Below are positions 42,398-51,370 of a DNA stretch of 64,000 nucleotides, one piece after another. The notes under the pieces are model-generated. The model was not told the origin of the DNA and ran no database searches. It saw only the letters and a list, made by a program, of their open reading frames with translations. Numbering within the stretch: the first letter of the stretch is position 1; each line of letters opens with the position of its first letter. Source of the stretch: Phycisphaerae bacterium RAS2 (GTDB taxonomy: Bacteria; Planctomycetota; Phycisphaerae; UBA1845; UTPLA1); the NCBI GenBank assembly GCA_007753915.1, contig CP036352.1:2170001-2234000 (forward strand), written 5' to 3'. The position numbers and the translations under genes were made by a program.

Positions 42398-44872
42398 CTA
42401 CGCCCCCAGGATCCAGTTCTTGATGTCCTGATAGGTCACGAGGATGAACAACGTGGCGATCAGGGCGATGCCGATGAGCTGGGTCGCGACTTGTGTCTTG
42501 ATGCTGACCGGCTCGCCGCGGATCTTCTCCAAAACGAGGAAGAGGAACAACCCGCCGTCGACGATCGGCATCGGAAGGAAGTTGATGACGGCGAGGTTCG
42601 CAGAGATGACTGCAAGGAACCAGAGCAGGCCGATGATGCCCGCGTCGGCCGCCTTGCTGCCGATCCGGATGATGCCGACCGGTCCGCTGACCTTTTCGAC
42701 GCCGACCTGCTGCGTGAAGACCATGTGCTGAATCGAGAGGACCGTTTGCAGCGTCGCCATGTACGCCTGGCGGAATCCTTCGGTCATCGCCAGAATCGGA
42801 TTCGATTCCGAGTACCGCTCAATCAACGGGTAGCACATGAACGAATCTTGGTACTGCACGCGCAGCAGCCACGGATCGGTGTTGAACTCGGTGACGGCAA
42901 ACGTGCCGGTTCGGCGCTCCGCCTGAATGGTGACGTATTCGACGGGCACCGACTTGCCCACGGATTTTTTCAACAACTCACGAACGGCTCGCCAGTCGGG
43001 CAGGCTCAGGGTGCGAAGGGTTCCTTCGGCGTCGGTGACGTTCACTTCCGTCTTCCCGTCGATCTTCGCGATCCGCGAGCCTTGCGGCATGTCCAATGCG
43101 GCGCAAATGTCGCCCGGCACATTGAACTTGACCGTCTTGTGCAGATCCGCGGCTCGGAACGTCAGCTCCACCGCGCGACCCGCCGCACCGCGAAACGCTT
43201 CGCTCAACTGATACCACTGCCGCACCGGCTTGCCGTCCACGGCTGTGATGACCGCACCGACGGGAATGCCCGCGGCATGCGCCGGCGTCTCCGTCGTACC
43301 GAACTTCGCAACGACATCCGCGACGACAAGCTGCGATTCGTCCATGGTCCGCAGCATGGCATCGATCGCGGGCGGCGGCGCCTTGCCGAGCAGCGCAAAG
43401 TTCGCTCGCGGCACCAGTGGCTTCAATGCATGCACGTCCACGTTCTCCAGCCACTTGCGCCACGCCGTGCCGTCCGCGAGCTTCGCCACCGCAGCGTTGA
43501 GCTTCGCCGCATCCGCCTCGGGCAGGTGCTTTTGAGCCAGCTCGCTCACCTGATTCACGCCCGTCGCGACGTTCTTCAGCGCGGCCGCAATCAAGGCCTC
43601 GCGATGTTCGACCAGCATCGCAATGGTTGCAGCGGAGAGCCCGTGATTGGCCACGCCCGGCCGCGAAACAGCCAGTTCCACGGGCTTGCCGGGATTCTCC
43701 TCAATGATCTTGCGCACGAGCGCGTAACTCGGATGCGACTCGCCGCCGATTCGTGCAATGACATCGCCAAACTGCGCACCGGCCGCCTCAAACGACTTCT
43801 TCTCATCCGCCATTCGGATGGAAAGCCGCGGCACCAGCCCCAGGAGCGAGCCGGTGACCTGGTCGCCCTCTTCGTACGCCATGGGTGACCACACGGCCTG
43901 CACTTTGACACGCGCTTCGGTCGTATCCAGCGCCGGTTCATGCCCAAGCACCGCTTCCGGTGTCAAAGAAGCGGCATCCTTTGGTCGCCTGACGACAAAC
44001 TCAACCGGCTTGCCTCGCGCCTCGATCAAGGCACGGCTGAAAACGCCGGGATCCTTGAACTCCTTGGGTTCGCCGCCGGGCAGAACAATCTGATAAAGTT
44101 CGTCAAACTGCCGCAGCCGGTCCGACGATTCGACGTCCGAGGGCGCGACGGCTGGAATCGCAACACGACGATTGCGCCCGTTGGAGATGCCGATCTGGCG
44201 AATCTTCTGGTCTTTCTTGAATTCCGGGAGTACCACGGGCTTGGGATCGAGCATCTTGCCGCCGCGCTCCACATCGAGCGTCAACTGTTCATCCACGTCT
44301 GAGAGCATGACGGCAAACTGGAACTCCTCAAAGGAGTGAATCTCTTTGCCGTTAATGGCTGCCACGCGGTCGCCCGATTGCAGCCCGGCCCGTGCAGCCG
44401 GCGAATTCGGGGCCACATCGCCGACGACCGGCGGCTGACGATCTCGCCCCGCCATGATCACAATGGCAAACGCCACCGCGGCGAAAAGCAGGTTCATGAT
44501 GACGCCGGCCGATACGATCACCATCCGCTGGCCGATGGACTTGTGCGTGAAGGAATCTGGATCGGCCTTCACCTTCAACTCGCCGGACTTGTCAACGACG
44601 AAGTCCTCCTGCCCGAGCATCTTGACGTATCCGCCCAACGGGAGAATGTTGAACGAATAGCGCGTCTCGCCGCGCGTGAATCCAAACAACTCCTTGCCGA
44701 AACCGATGGCGAATCGCTCGACGCGCACCTTGGCCCATTTGGCCGCGAGGAAATGGCCCAGCTCGTGAACGAAGATCACCAGCGAAAAGCCGGCGACCAG
44801 AAGCAGGATCGACCACAGATTTGCGCCAAGCTGGCGAAGATCCAGGGCCGCCAACACGTCACCGCCCAGCAT
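42398..44872 (-). CDS. rseP: Site-2 zinc metalloprotease RseP-like, with enlarged PDZ region
   Basis: An 824-residue intramembrane protease from ATG 44872, overlapping the dxr stop as TGATG; the frame also allows a start at 44890. The active-site helix HELGH lies at 36-40 and the second motif INFLPMPIVDGG near the C-terminus. Classical RseP is about 450 residues; here several PDZ-like repeats (GDRVAAINGKE, GAVITAVDGKP) and extra segments fill the middle. The dxr-rseP order is common in bacteria. It may release membrane-held anti-sigma factors, possibly the one in this window; that link is inference. Confidence 0.88.
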   Translation of the reverse strand: MLGGDVLAALDLRQLGANLWSILLLVAGFSLVIFVHELGHFLAAKWAKVRVERFAIGFGKELFGFTRGETRYSFNILPLGGYVKMLGQEDFVVDKSGELKVKADPDSFTHKSIGQRMVIVSAGVIMNLLFAAVAFAIVIMAGRDRQPPVVGDVAPNSPAARAGLQSGDRVAAINGKEIHSFEEFQFAVMLSDVDEQLTLDVERGGKMLDPKPVVLPEFKKDQKIRQIGISNGRNRRVAIPAVAPSDVESSDRLRQFDELYQIVLPGGEPKEFKDPGVFSRALIEARGKPVEFVVRRPKDAASLTPEAVLGHEPALDTTEARVKVQAVWSPMAYEEGDQVTGSLLGLVPRLSIRMADEKKSFEAAGAQFGDVIARIGGESHPSYALVRKIIEENPGKPVELAVSRPGVANHGLSAATIAMLVEHREALIAAALKNVATGVNQVSELAQKHLPEADAAKLNAAVAKLADGTAWRKWLENVDVHALKPLVPRANFALLGKAPPPAIDAMLRTMDESQLVVADVVAKFGTTETPAHAAGIPVGAVITAVDGKPVRQWYQLSEAFRGAAGRAVELTFRAADLHKTVKFNVPGDICAALDMPQGSRIAKIDGKTEVNVTDAEGTLRTLSLPDWRAVRELLKKSVGKSVPVEYVTIQAERRTGTFAVTEFNTDPWLLRVQYQDSFMCYPLIERYSESNPILAMTEGFRQAYMATLQTVLSIQHMVFTQQVGVEKVSGPVGIIRIGSKAADAGIIGLLWFLAVISANLAVINFLPMPIVDGGLFLFLVLEKIRGEPVSIKTQVATQLIGIALIATLFILVTYQDIKNWILGA

Positions 44873-46035
44873 CAGGATACCGCACTGCATTGAAGAACCT
44901 CTTGCCGCGCCCAGGCGTCTACGCGCATCAGCGTGTCGAGCGTGGGCTTGGCCTCATAAGGATGACGCAACAAAACTTCTTCCACAGTTGAAACGATGTC
45001 GAGGAATCCGATTTTCCCCTCGCGAAACGCCGCGACGGCGGCCTCGTTCGCCGCATTGAACGCTGCACCGGCCGTCCCGCCCTGTCGCGCGACCGCGTGC
45101 CCCAATCGCAGCGCCGGAAACCGCTGCGGGTCGGGCGGCTCAAAGGTCATGCGCTCCAGCCGGGAGAAATCCACGCGGGCCGCCCCGCCCGACAGTCGAC
45201 GCGGATACGTCATGGCATATTGAATCGGCGTCCGCATATCAGGGCTGCCCATCTGCGCGACGACCGACCCATCCCGAAAGGCGACCATTGAATGGATGAT
45301 CGACTCCGGATGGATTACGACTTCAATACGATCCGGATCGACATTAAACAGCCAGTGCGCCTCAATTACCTCCAGCGCCTTGTTCATCATGGTGGCCGAG
45401 TCGATGGTGATTTTCGGACCCATTTCCCAGGTCGGATGCCGCAGTGCATCGCGGAGTGTCGCTTCGCGCATTCGATCCTGCGACCACGTCCGAAACGGGC
45501 CGCCCGATGCCGTCAGAAAGATACGCTCGATTTCCTCGTGCTGCCCGGAGTGCAACGACTGGTAGATCGCCGAGTGCTCGCTGTCGACAGGCAACAGCTT
45601 CGAGCCGTTGCGCGCCGCCGTCGAGATCATCAGTTCGCCCGCGACAACCAGTGACTCCTTGTTGGCCAATCCGACCGTCAAGCCACGTTGCACCGCCGCC
45701 AGCGTCGCGGGCAGTCCGGCCACTCCCACGATCGCCGAAAGCACAAAATCGCAATCCGTCTCTTCTACAAGTCGCACCAACCCGGCCGCGCCGGTCAGAA
45801 CGCGCGTTTGAGATCCATTCGTGTGCAACTGACCTGAAAGTCGCCCTCCAGCCGACTCGTCACAGATCGCGACGGCCTTTGGCCGGAACTCATCAACCTG
45901 CCCGGCGAGGGCTTCCCACCGAGTGCCCGCAGCAAGCCCGACGATTTCGAATTCGTCGCCAAGGGACTGCGCAACGTTCAGCGCACTGCGACCGATTGAA
46001 CCGGTTGATCCGAGGATAATGACCTTCTTGGCCAT
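44872..46035 (-). CDS. dxr: 1-deoxy-D-xylulose 5-phosphate reductoisomerase
   Basis: A 387-residue enzyme of the MEP isoprenoid pathway, converting DXP to MEP with NADPH. The NADPH-binding GSTGSIGRSAL is at the N-terminus, the metal site segment PVDSEHSAI in the middle, and TASGGPF, NSATMMNK-like SATMMNKALEV and HPESIIHSMV follow. Length and order match the family. rseP is coupled at its 3' end. Start MAKKVIILG is at the expected place. Confidence 0.95.
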   Translation of the reverse strand: MAKKVIILGSTGSIGRSALNVAQSLGDEFEIVGLAAGTRWEALAGQVDEFRPKAVAICDESAGGRLSGQLHTNGSQTRVLTGAAGLVRLVEETDCDFVLSAIVGVAGLPATLAAVQRGLTVGLANKESLVVAGELMISTAARNGSKLLPVDSEHSAIYQSLHSGQHEEIERIFLTASGGPFRTWSQDRMREATLRDALRHPTWEMGPKITIDSATMMNKALEVIEAHWLFNVDPDRIEVVIHPESIIHSMVAFRDGSVVAQMGSPDMRTPIQYAMTYPRRLSGGAARVDFSRLERMTFEPPDPQRFPALRLGHAVARQGGTAGAAFNAANEAAVAAFREGKIGFLDIVSTVEEVLLRHPYEAKPTLDTLMRVDAWARQEVLQCSAVS

Positions 46036-46209
46036 GAATTGCGACCGCCCGCCCTCTTCCTTGCCCGACCCACAGGCGAGCGACGCTCCATCATAGGGTA
46101 CGTCCTATCGCACCGCAATTAAGCCGCAAAAGCCGAATCGCATGACGAATCGCCACAAAAGCGTCGGCTTCGCTTGCAGACGTTGCGTGCGCCACCGCAC
46201 AATTCGCAT

Positions 46210-47976
46210 ATGGTGAATCAGCCGCTCGATACGTTGAATGCATTGCGGACCGACTACTCACGCGCCGCGGCACGACGAAAGGCCGCCGCGCTCCGCGCAT
46301 TCATCGCGTCGCCGCCCTTGAATCCTGCACAAATCCGTACGCTGCATGATTCACTTCTGTTTATCGCCGCTTACCCGGACGATCCAACGGTGATGCGTCT
46401 CGCAGAGAAATGCCTGCGCGCGTTGTGCCGAACAATCACGCGGTCGACGGCATTGAGTCGGCGGTTGGCCAACTCGGGCATCCTCGGCACCGTCACAACG
46501 CACGAATTCTCGCGATTGATGGCGAAGTGGCTCACTGCGAAGTTTCCGAAGGACCTCGATATCGACTGGAGCGATGAAGCAGCCGTCGACCGGCTTGAAG
46601 CCCTTCTGCCGCATCTCGTCCGCCCGTGCGAGCGCGACGGGCTTTATGCCGAGCACCTTTCCACTCGTGAGTGGTTGGATCTTGCGCGAGGGAAAATGCC
46701 GGCGATGATGTATCTCGTCGGGCGATTTCGCAGGTTGCAATGTTCCGCTGCCATCGGGGAGACCCTTTTTGAGTCACTGAGTTTGGCGACTCGCTGGAAA
46801 CTGATTCGCTCGGACGCTTCGCGATCCTTCGCCCGTTTTCCGGCGCGGCGCGGGTTCCATCAGCGAGAGCCGATCCTCAAGAAGGTTGAACTTCGCACCC
46901 TGATGGAGCGCCGCCTGCCTGCTTCGGTCAAATCAAGTCGCGCGGCGACGGAGAAGCTTCTCGACGCCTGCCGTGTCACCCTCTGCACGCGCAACCGCGA
47001 AATCGACACGCTGACCTACGTGAATCCTCAAGAGGTGTACTTCCATCAACTTGAGCGCGGGATCGATGTCGCCGTATTCGGCATGAGCCCCTCTTGGCGG
47101 CTACCCATCGAAAGTTACTTCGGCTTCGTTGCTGCGCGAAATCGCGTGCCGATCGCCTACGGCGGCGGCTGGGTGCTGTTCGACCGCTGTGAGATCGGCG
47201 TCAACATCTTCGACGAATTTCGCGGCGGCGAATCGGCCTACACCTTCGCGCAGGTGCTTCGCGTTTATCGACAGATCTTTAAGCCGACGCGATTCTACGT
47301 CGATCCGTTTCAGTTCGGTGCCGACAACCCGGAAGCCATCCGATCCGGCGCGTTTTGGTTCTATCATCGACTCGGGTTTCGGCCGACGGAGGGCGTGTTG
47401 CAAAGTCTGGCCGCCGAAGAATCGCAGCGCATCGCCACCCAGCGAGGCTACCGCTCGCCGCCTGCCGTGTTGCGGCGATTTGCCAAGGGGAAACTGCTGC
47501 TCGATCTGAACCGGCCCGCGGAAGACGGCAAGATCTTCGGCGCGATTGCGAAACATGCGCCGCGCGGCGGCGCGCCGGTCGATCTCGATTTGACGGCATT
47601 GAGCTTGGCCACGACGCGATGGATCGGCACCCGACCCGAAGCCAGGCCTCGGGAATCGGGAATGGAATCCGAGTGGTTGATTCGACGATTATTCGGGAAG
47701 TGGCCCGCGGATGGAATGACCTATTCGGAGGTGATTCGATTCGAATGGCTATGTCTGCTTCTGGGGCCTATTGAGGTCGAAGTCAAACGCTGGCCCGCCA
47801 AGGTTCGCAGCGCCATCGCCGACGCATTTCGCGCCAAGGGCGGCACAAAGGAACGGCTTTACGCACGCCGCCTCGCCGCTATCCCGCAACTGCGCGAGGC
47901 GTGGCTTCGGTTGGCTACCACTGCGCCAAAGCCGTTGCAGACCACGGCGCAACGAACTCCATCGGGGCGCCGTTGA
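46210..47976 (+). CDS. Hypothetical protein with GNAT-like segment (588 aa)
   Basis: Start ATG 46210 (MVNQPLDTL) is preferred over a TTG at 46174. The N-terminal 250 residues are helical and Arg-rich. A central part contains VNPQEVYFHQLERGIDVAVF, VPIAYGGGWVLFDRCEIGVNIFDE, ESAYTFAQVLRVYRQIF, FYVDPFQFGADN and SGAFWFYHRLGFRP, which together resemble an acetyltransferase fold. No catalytic residue can be named. Divergent from dxr. I have seen similar uncharacterised proteins in other bacteria; the function is unknown. Confidence 0.65.
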   Translation: MVNQPLDTLNALRTDYSRAAARRKAAALRAFIASPPLNPAQIRTLHDSLLFIAAYPDDPTVMRLAEKCLRALCRTITRSTALSRRLANSGILGTVTTHEFSRLMAKWLTAKFPKDLDIDWSDEAAVDRLEALLPHLVRPCERDGLYAEHLSTREWLDLARGKMPAMMYLVGRFRRLQCSAAIGETLFESLSLATRWKLIRSDASRSFARFPARRGFHQREPILKKVELRTLMERRLPASVKSSRAATEKLLDACRVTLCTRNREIDTLTYVNPQEVYFHQLERGIDVAVFGMSPSWRLPIESYFGFVAARNRVPIAYGGGWVLFDRCEIGVNIFDEFRGGESAYTFAQVLRVYRQIFKPTRFYVDPFQFGADNPEAIRSGAFWFYHRLGFRPTEGVLQSLAAEESQRIATQRGYRSPPAVLRRFAKGKLLLDLNRPAEDGKIFGAIAKHAPRGGAPVDLDLTALSLATTRWIGTRPEARPRESGMESEWLIRRLFGKWPADGMTYSEVIRFEWLCLLLGPIEVEVKRWPAKVRSAIADAFRAKGGTKERLYARRLAAIPQLREAWLRLATTAPKPLQTTAQRTPSGRR

Positions 47977-48057
47977 CCTGGTAATTTCGACAATTCAATA
48001 AGTGTCCCACGCTCCCTGACGGTCGCGGCTCGGATGCATGTTGATCACGGGATGGAC

Positions 48058-48126
48058 CTAGATAAAAGCGAATATCAGGTCCAGGATGGCGAAGATCAAC
48101 TCGAGGATCAGATAGAAAACGTCCAT
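48058..48126 (-). CDS. 22-residue hydrophobic peptide
   Basis: ATG at 48126 follows AGGAG by 8 bases. The peptide is almost entirely hydrophobic with three acidic residues spaced along a helix (MDVFYLILELIFAIL, then DLIFAFI). It resembles small membrane peptides such as type I toxins or regulators of membrane complexes. It stands alone between the GNAT-like gene and pdxA. Support is the Shine-Dalgarno and the regular i/i+3/i+4 pattern; expression is unknown. Confidence 0.45.
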   Translation of the reverse strand: MDVFYLILELIFAILDLIFAFI

Positions 48127-48234
48127 GCGCCTTGCTCCTGTGCCGCGAGGGCCGGGCACCCGCGGCCCAGTCTATTTTAGCGGGCCGCGCGCCGGCGTAC
48201 CGGCATGTTGGTAGACCCGTGATCGAAGTCCACG

Positions 48235-49377
48235 TTAGAGCAACCCGTGGCCCCGCCGCTTTTTGCTAAGCTCGATTGCGAGCCGGATCGCGGACTTCAT
48301 CGAGCCGGGGTCCGCCTGATTCCTGCCTGCGATGTCAAACGCCGTGCCGTGGTCCACGCTGGTGCGAATGATGGGCAGCCCGAGGGTCAGGTTCACCGCC
48401 TCGTCGAAGGCCAGCAGCTTGATGGGAATGAGCGCCTGGTCGTGATACATGGCCACCACGCCGTCAAACTCGCCGTGCACCGCCCGGCGGAAAAGCGTGT
48501 CGGCCGGGAACGGCCCCTGCGCGTCAATGTTGTGACCGCGGGCCATCTCGATCGCCGGCTCGATGACTCGCGATTCCTCGTCGCCGAAGAGTCCGTTTTC
48601 CCCCGCGTGCGGATTCAGACCCGCCACGGCAATGCGCGGCCGGGCGATTCCGAACCAGTCCCGCAGCGCCGCATGCATCAGATCGATGGGCTGAAAGACC
48701 AGTCCAATCGTGAATTGGTGTCGCAACTCAAAAAGCGGCTCGTGAATGCTCGCGAGCGCGACGCGCAACGGCCCGCCCGCGAACATCATGGTGATGCGCC
48801 GCGTGTGAAACCGCGCCCCGAGCAGCTCGGTATGCCCCGGATACGGCACTCCGGCCATCTTCCAGGCCGTCTTGTGAATCGGCCCGGTCACAATCGCGTC
48901 GAGCAGGCCCTTCTGGCAATCCGTGACCGCCTCTTCGATGAAACGAAGGGAAGCCCGCCCCGCCTCCATTGACGGTCTTCGCAACGGTCGGGCATCGACG
49001 TTGCAATCGTCAAAATCGGCGACAAGAACGGATGTTTCTTCCGTGGCCCCGCCTAGGGGAGAAGAAAGCGATCCGTCATTCAATCCGTTCCAACCGCTCG
49101 ATGGGTGCCGCACGCTTTCAGCCACGCGCTGCGCATCGGCCGACAGTGCCCTGCGGGCATCCTCCAACGTGCCCTGAAGCCAGTAAGGACGCGTCTCCGC
49201 TAGGTCCGCCGCATAAGTCAGGTGCTCCGCGGTTCCATAAAGGACAAACCTGGCTCGCTCGCGCAGCGAATGATCGGCCAGTGCCTTGACGATGCACTCG
49301 GCGCCGATTCCCGCGGGGTCGCCCATGGTGATCCCGATGATCGGCAGCGGATGTTGCGGTGGCTTGTCGCCGTTCAT
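48235..49377 (-). CDS. pdxA: 4-hydroxythreonine-4-phosphate dehydrogenase PdxA
   Basis: A 380-residue NAD-dependent enzyme of pyridoxal phosphate synthesis. GITMGDPAGIGAE at the N-terminus, TGPIHKTAW, PGHTELL, LNPHAGENGLFGDEE and a C-terminal VDHGTAFDIAG are family signatures. It carries an insertion of about 45 residues (around 95-135, SSGWNGLNDGSLSSPLGG) absent in typical 330-residue PdxA, probably a surface loop. Start MNGDKPPQHPL is slightly upstream of the usual one. Confidence 0.92.
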   Translation of the reverse strand: MNGDKPPQHPLPIIGITMGDPAGIGAECIVKALADHSLRERARFVLYGTAEHLTYAADLAETRPYWLQGTLEDARRALSADAQRVAESVRHPSSGWNGLNDGSLSSPLGGATEETSVLVADFDDCNVDARPLRRPSMEAGRASLRFIEEAVTDCQKGLLDAIVTGPIHKTAWKMAGVPYPGHTELLGARFHTRRITMMFAGGPLRVALASIHEPLFELRHQFTIGLVFQPIDLMHAALRDWFGIARPRIAVAGLNPHAGENGLFGDEESRVIEPAIEMARGHNIDAQGPFPADTLFRRAVHGEFDGVVAMYHDQALIPIKLLAFDEAVNLTLGLPIIRTSVDHGTAFDIAGRNQADPGSMKSAIRLAIELSKKRRGHGLL

Positions 49378-49483
49378 GACGTGGAAAGTGTAGCCGCCGC
49401 GCGGAGGCGAGGCGAATCATCGCGTGCATACCGACTCGGGGTTCCGAAGAAAGCGTGGGACGCGCTCTGGGGCTTGCCGCGGG

Positions 49484-50092
49484 CTAGTTAGTGCCCCGCG
49501 GCATGATCGCCTTCATTTGATGAACCACCGTCCGCGCGACGATGTCAGTCTCAAGGTTGACGCTTGCACCGACCTGTTTCGTGCCGATGGTTGTGCGCTC
49601 AAGGGTTGTCGGGATCAGCGCAACGCTGAACTCGTCACCCTGCACGTCTGCGATGGTCAGCGAGATCCCGTCGATTGCAATCGAACCTTTGGGCACGATG
49701 CACGGCAACGTCGCGGCGTCGGCACGAATCCACCATTTCGACTCCGCGGGTGCCGATTCAACGCGCGACACAACGCCGATCGCATCGACGTGTCCCTGCA
49801 CGAAATGCCCGTCGACGCGGTCGCCGACGCGCAGCGATTTCTGGAGGTTGACTCGACCGCCGGCGCGAAGCTCGCCCAGCGTGGATCGGCGAAGCGTCTC
49901 GGAAACGACATCAAAGCACGCGGAGTCGCCTTCAATCCGTGTGACGGTCAGGCAGACCCCGTCAATGGCAATGCTCGAACCGGGCATCACATCCGCCCAG
50001 TATCCCGACGCGCGAACAGATAGCAGGACACCGCCCGACACGGTCGCAACCGAACAAACATCCCCGACGTAATCAATGATCCCGGAAAACAT
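49484..50092 (-). CDS. ribE: Riboflavin synthase alpha chain
   Basis: A 202-residue enzyme that dismutates two 6,7-dimethyl-8-ribityllumazines to riboflavin. It shows the two lumazine-binding repeats: MFSGIIDYVGDV...GSSIAIDGVCLTV and HFVQGHVDAIGVV...GSIAIDGISLTI. Length is typical. It stands alone, without ribBA or ribH beside it, and no FMN riboswitch is evident in the about 100 bases upstream. Confidence 0.94.
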   Translation of the reverse strand: MFSGIIDYVGDVCSVATVSGGVLLSVRASGYWADVMPGSSIAIDGVCLTVTRIEGDSACFDVVSETLRRSTLGELRAGGRVNLQKSLRVGDRVDGHFVQGHVDAIGVVSRVESAPAESKWWIRADAATLPCIVPKGSIAIDGISLTIADVQGDEFSVALIPTTLERTTIGTKQVGASVNLETDIVARTVVHQMKAIMPRGTN

Positions 50093-50204
50093 CTGCTGCC
50101 TCGGATTTTACGAGAGCGCGCCCATCATGCGGTTACCGCGGCAAGAATAACCCACTCGAATTCTAATGCATCCGGATGAATCAGCCTATCCAATCAAGCG
50201 AAAC

Positions 50205-50238
50205 AAAAAAGGCCCCCGGCGATAGGTCGCCGAGGGCC
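50205..50238 (-). terminator. Rho-independent terminator of the 181-aa lipoprotein gene
   Basis: On the minus strand arms GGCCCTCGGCGA and TCGCCGGGGGCC pair almost fully around a 4-base loop and are followed by six T. It lies 33 bases after the stop of the lipoprotein gene at 50271 and faces its direction. Confidence 0.85.
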
Positions 50239-50270
50239 TTGGTTAAGCTGCTTGCAGGAGTCAACGAACA

Positions 50271-50816
50271 TCAACCGCCGTTGTCATTGTCGTTGTCGTC
50301 ATCATTGTCATTGCCGTTGCCATTATCGTCATCATCATCATTGCCATTGCCGTTGCCGTTGCCATTGGAATTCCCGTTAGGATTTCCGCCGGTCGCGCCG
50401 GTGAATACCTGGTTGAAGATTCCCTCGATGTCGTCTCGCGTCGCCGTGTTCGGGTCAAATTGGCTGCTGGTGCCTTCAAAGGCGGCGGCCAATTCCGCCA
50501 AGCCCTGCAGAGACGAGGGATCCTGTTCGAGAAGGTTCAGAATCTCTTCCAGACATTGTGCTTGATTCGACTCGAGAAACGTTGCAACCGCCTGCGACTG
50601 CGCCGGGGTCATGACTTCGATCGTGGTGGGCGGATTCTGCGACGCGAGGAAATCACGCGCGGACGTGTTCAGCGCGAGAATCTCGTTCGCCGTCAGATAG
50701 CCGGCGTTGCAATCGCCGAGTTTCAGCAGCGCGTTGAAGGCGTCGCAACCGGCGACCACGCCGACCAGAAGGGAACACGAAACGACCGCACGAATCAGTT
50801 TGCTTCTCAAGGTCAT
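50271..50816 (-). CDS. Secreted lipoprotein with Asn/Gly/Asp repeat tail
   Basis: About 181 residues from ATG 50816 (MTLRSKLIRA). A lipoprotein signal ends at LLVGVVAGC. The middle is helical (LTANEILALNTSARDFL, LEEILNLLEQDPSSLQGL). The last 45 residues are almost only Asn, Gly and Asp (GNSNGNGNGNGND, then DDDDDNGN), encoded by an imperfect triplet-rich repeat. Such tails often bind Ca2+ or act as flexible linkers. A clear terminator follows. Function unknown. Confidence 0.7.
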   Translation of the reverse strand: MTLRSKLIRAVVSCSLLVGVVAGCDAFNALLKLGDCNAGYLTANEILALNTSARDFLASQNPPTTIEVMTPAQSQAVATFLESNQAQCLEEILNLLEQDPSSLQGLAELAAAFEGTSSQFDPNTATRDDIEGIFNQVFTGATGGNPNGNSNGNGNGNGNDDDDDNGNGNDNDDDNDNDNGG

Positions 50817-50895
50817 ATTGGGAGAACTCCTTTTTTGCAGGCCGCGCGAGGCCCGGGGCATGCGCGACTATTGTGATCTGTTGGGCCGTCCCAAG

Positions 50896-51174
50896 TCAAG
50901 GGATCGTGAAGCTCAACAGATAATTAACAAGCCGGTCGCCTTCCGGAGTCATGGGAGCGCCGATCGCGGCGCGAACCGCTTCTCGCTGCTCATCCACGGT
51001 AAGCCGTTCATCACGCTGAATCGCGCGAAGATCCTCAAAATCGAAATCGGGAAACGCGTTGGGCAACGCGGGTTGGATGCGCTCAAAACCGCACCCGAAG
51101 AACCCGGGCGCAAGAAGCAGGAAGGCGAAGGCCCCGCGCCAAGAACGAATTCGGCAGTTCCGTTGTGTTCGCAA
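50896..51174 (-). CDS. Small lipoprotein (92 aa), unknown
   Basis: A signal ending in LLLAPGFFGC suggests lipidation at Cys28. The short mature part (FDFEDLRAIQRDERLTVDEQ) is acidic and helical. It is the gene upstream of the 181-residue lipoprotein on the same strand, about 80 bases away, and may share its transcript. No family recognised. Confidence 0.6.
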   Translation of the reverse strand: MRTQRNCRIRSWRGAFAFLLLAPGFFGCGFERIQPALPNAFPDFDFEDLRAIQRDERLTVDEQREAVRAAIGAPMTPEGDRLVNYLLSFTIP

Positions 51175-51370
51175 GGTTGAAAGCTCGATTCGGCGAGGCT
51201 CTCTCGCATTCTAGCATCGTCGATCTGTCCATCCACGCTTGAACACGGCCTTCCAGCGGCCCAATTATTGCGCGTTTTTGGCAGTATCCGACTCCCCTAC
51301 GACGGTGCTTTCGACCCTATAATCGCAATGCCCGCGGCCTTTAGAGTCGGAAAAGTGCGCCAGTCCCAGG

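Noticed and set aside
42371-43888. 505-codon open frame on the plus strand
   Set aside because: Antisense to the rseP gene, whose active-site motifs are certain; composition (His, Arg, Asp) is that of a shadow frame.
50281-50375. Short tandem repeat array that could suggest a CRISPR or minisatellite
   Set aside because: It is the triplet-rich Asn/Gly/Asp coding tail of a lipoprotein; no spacers and no cas genes.
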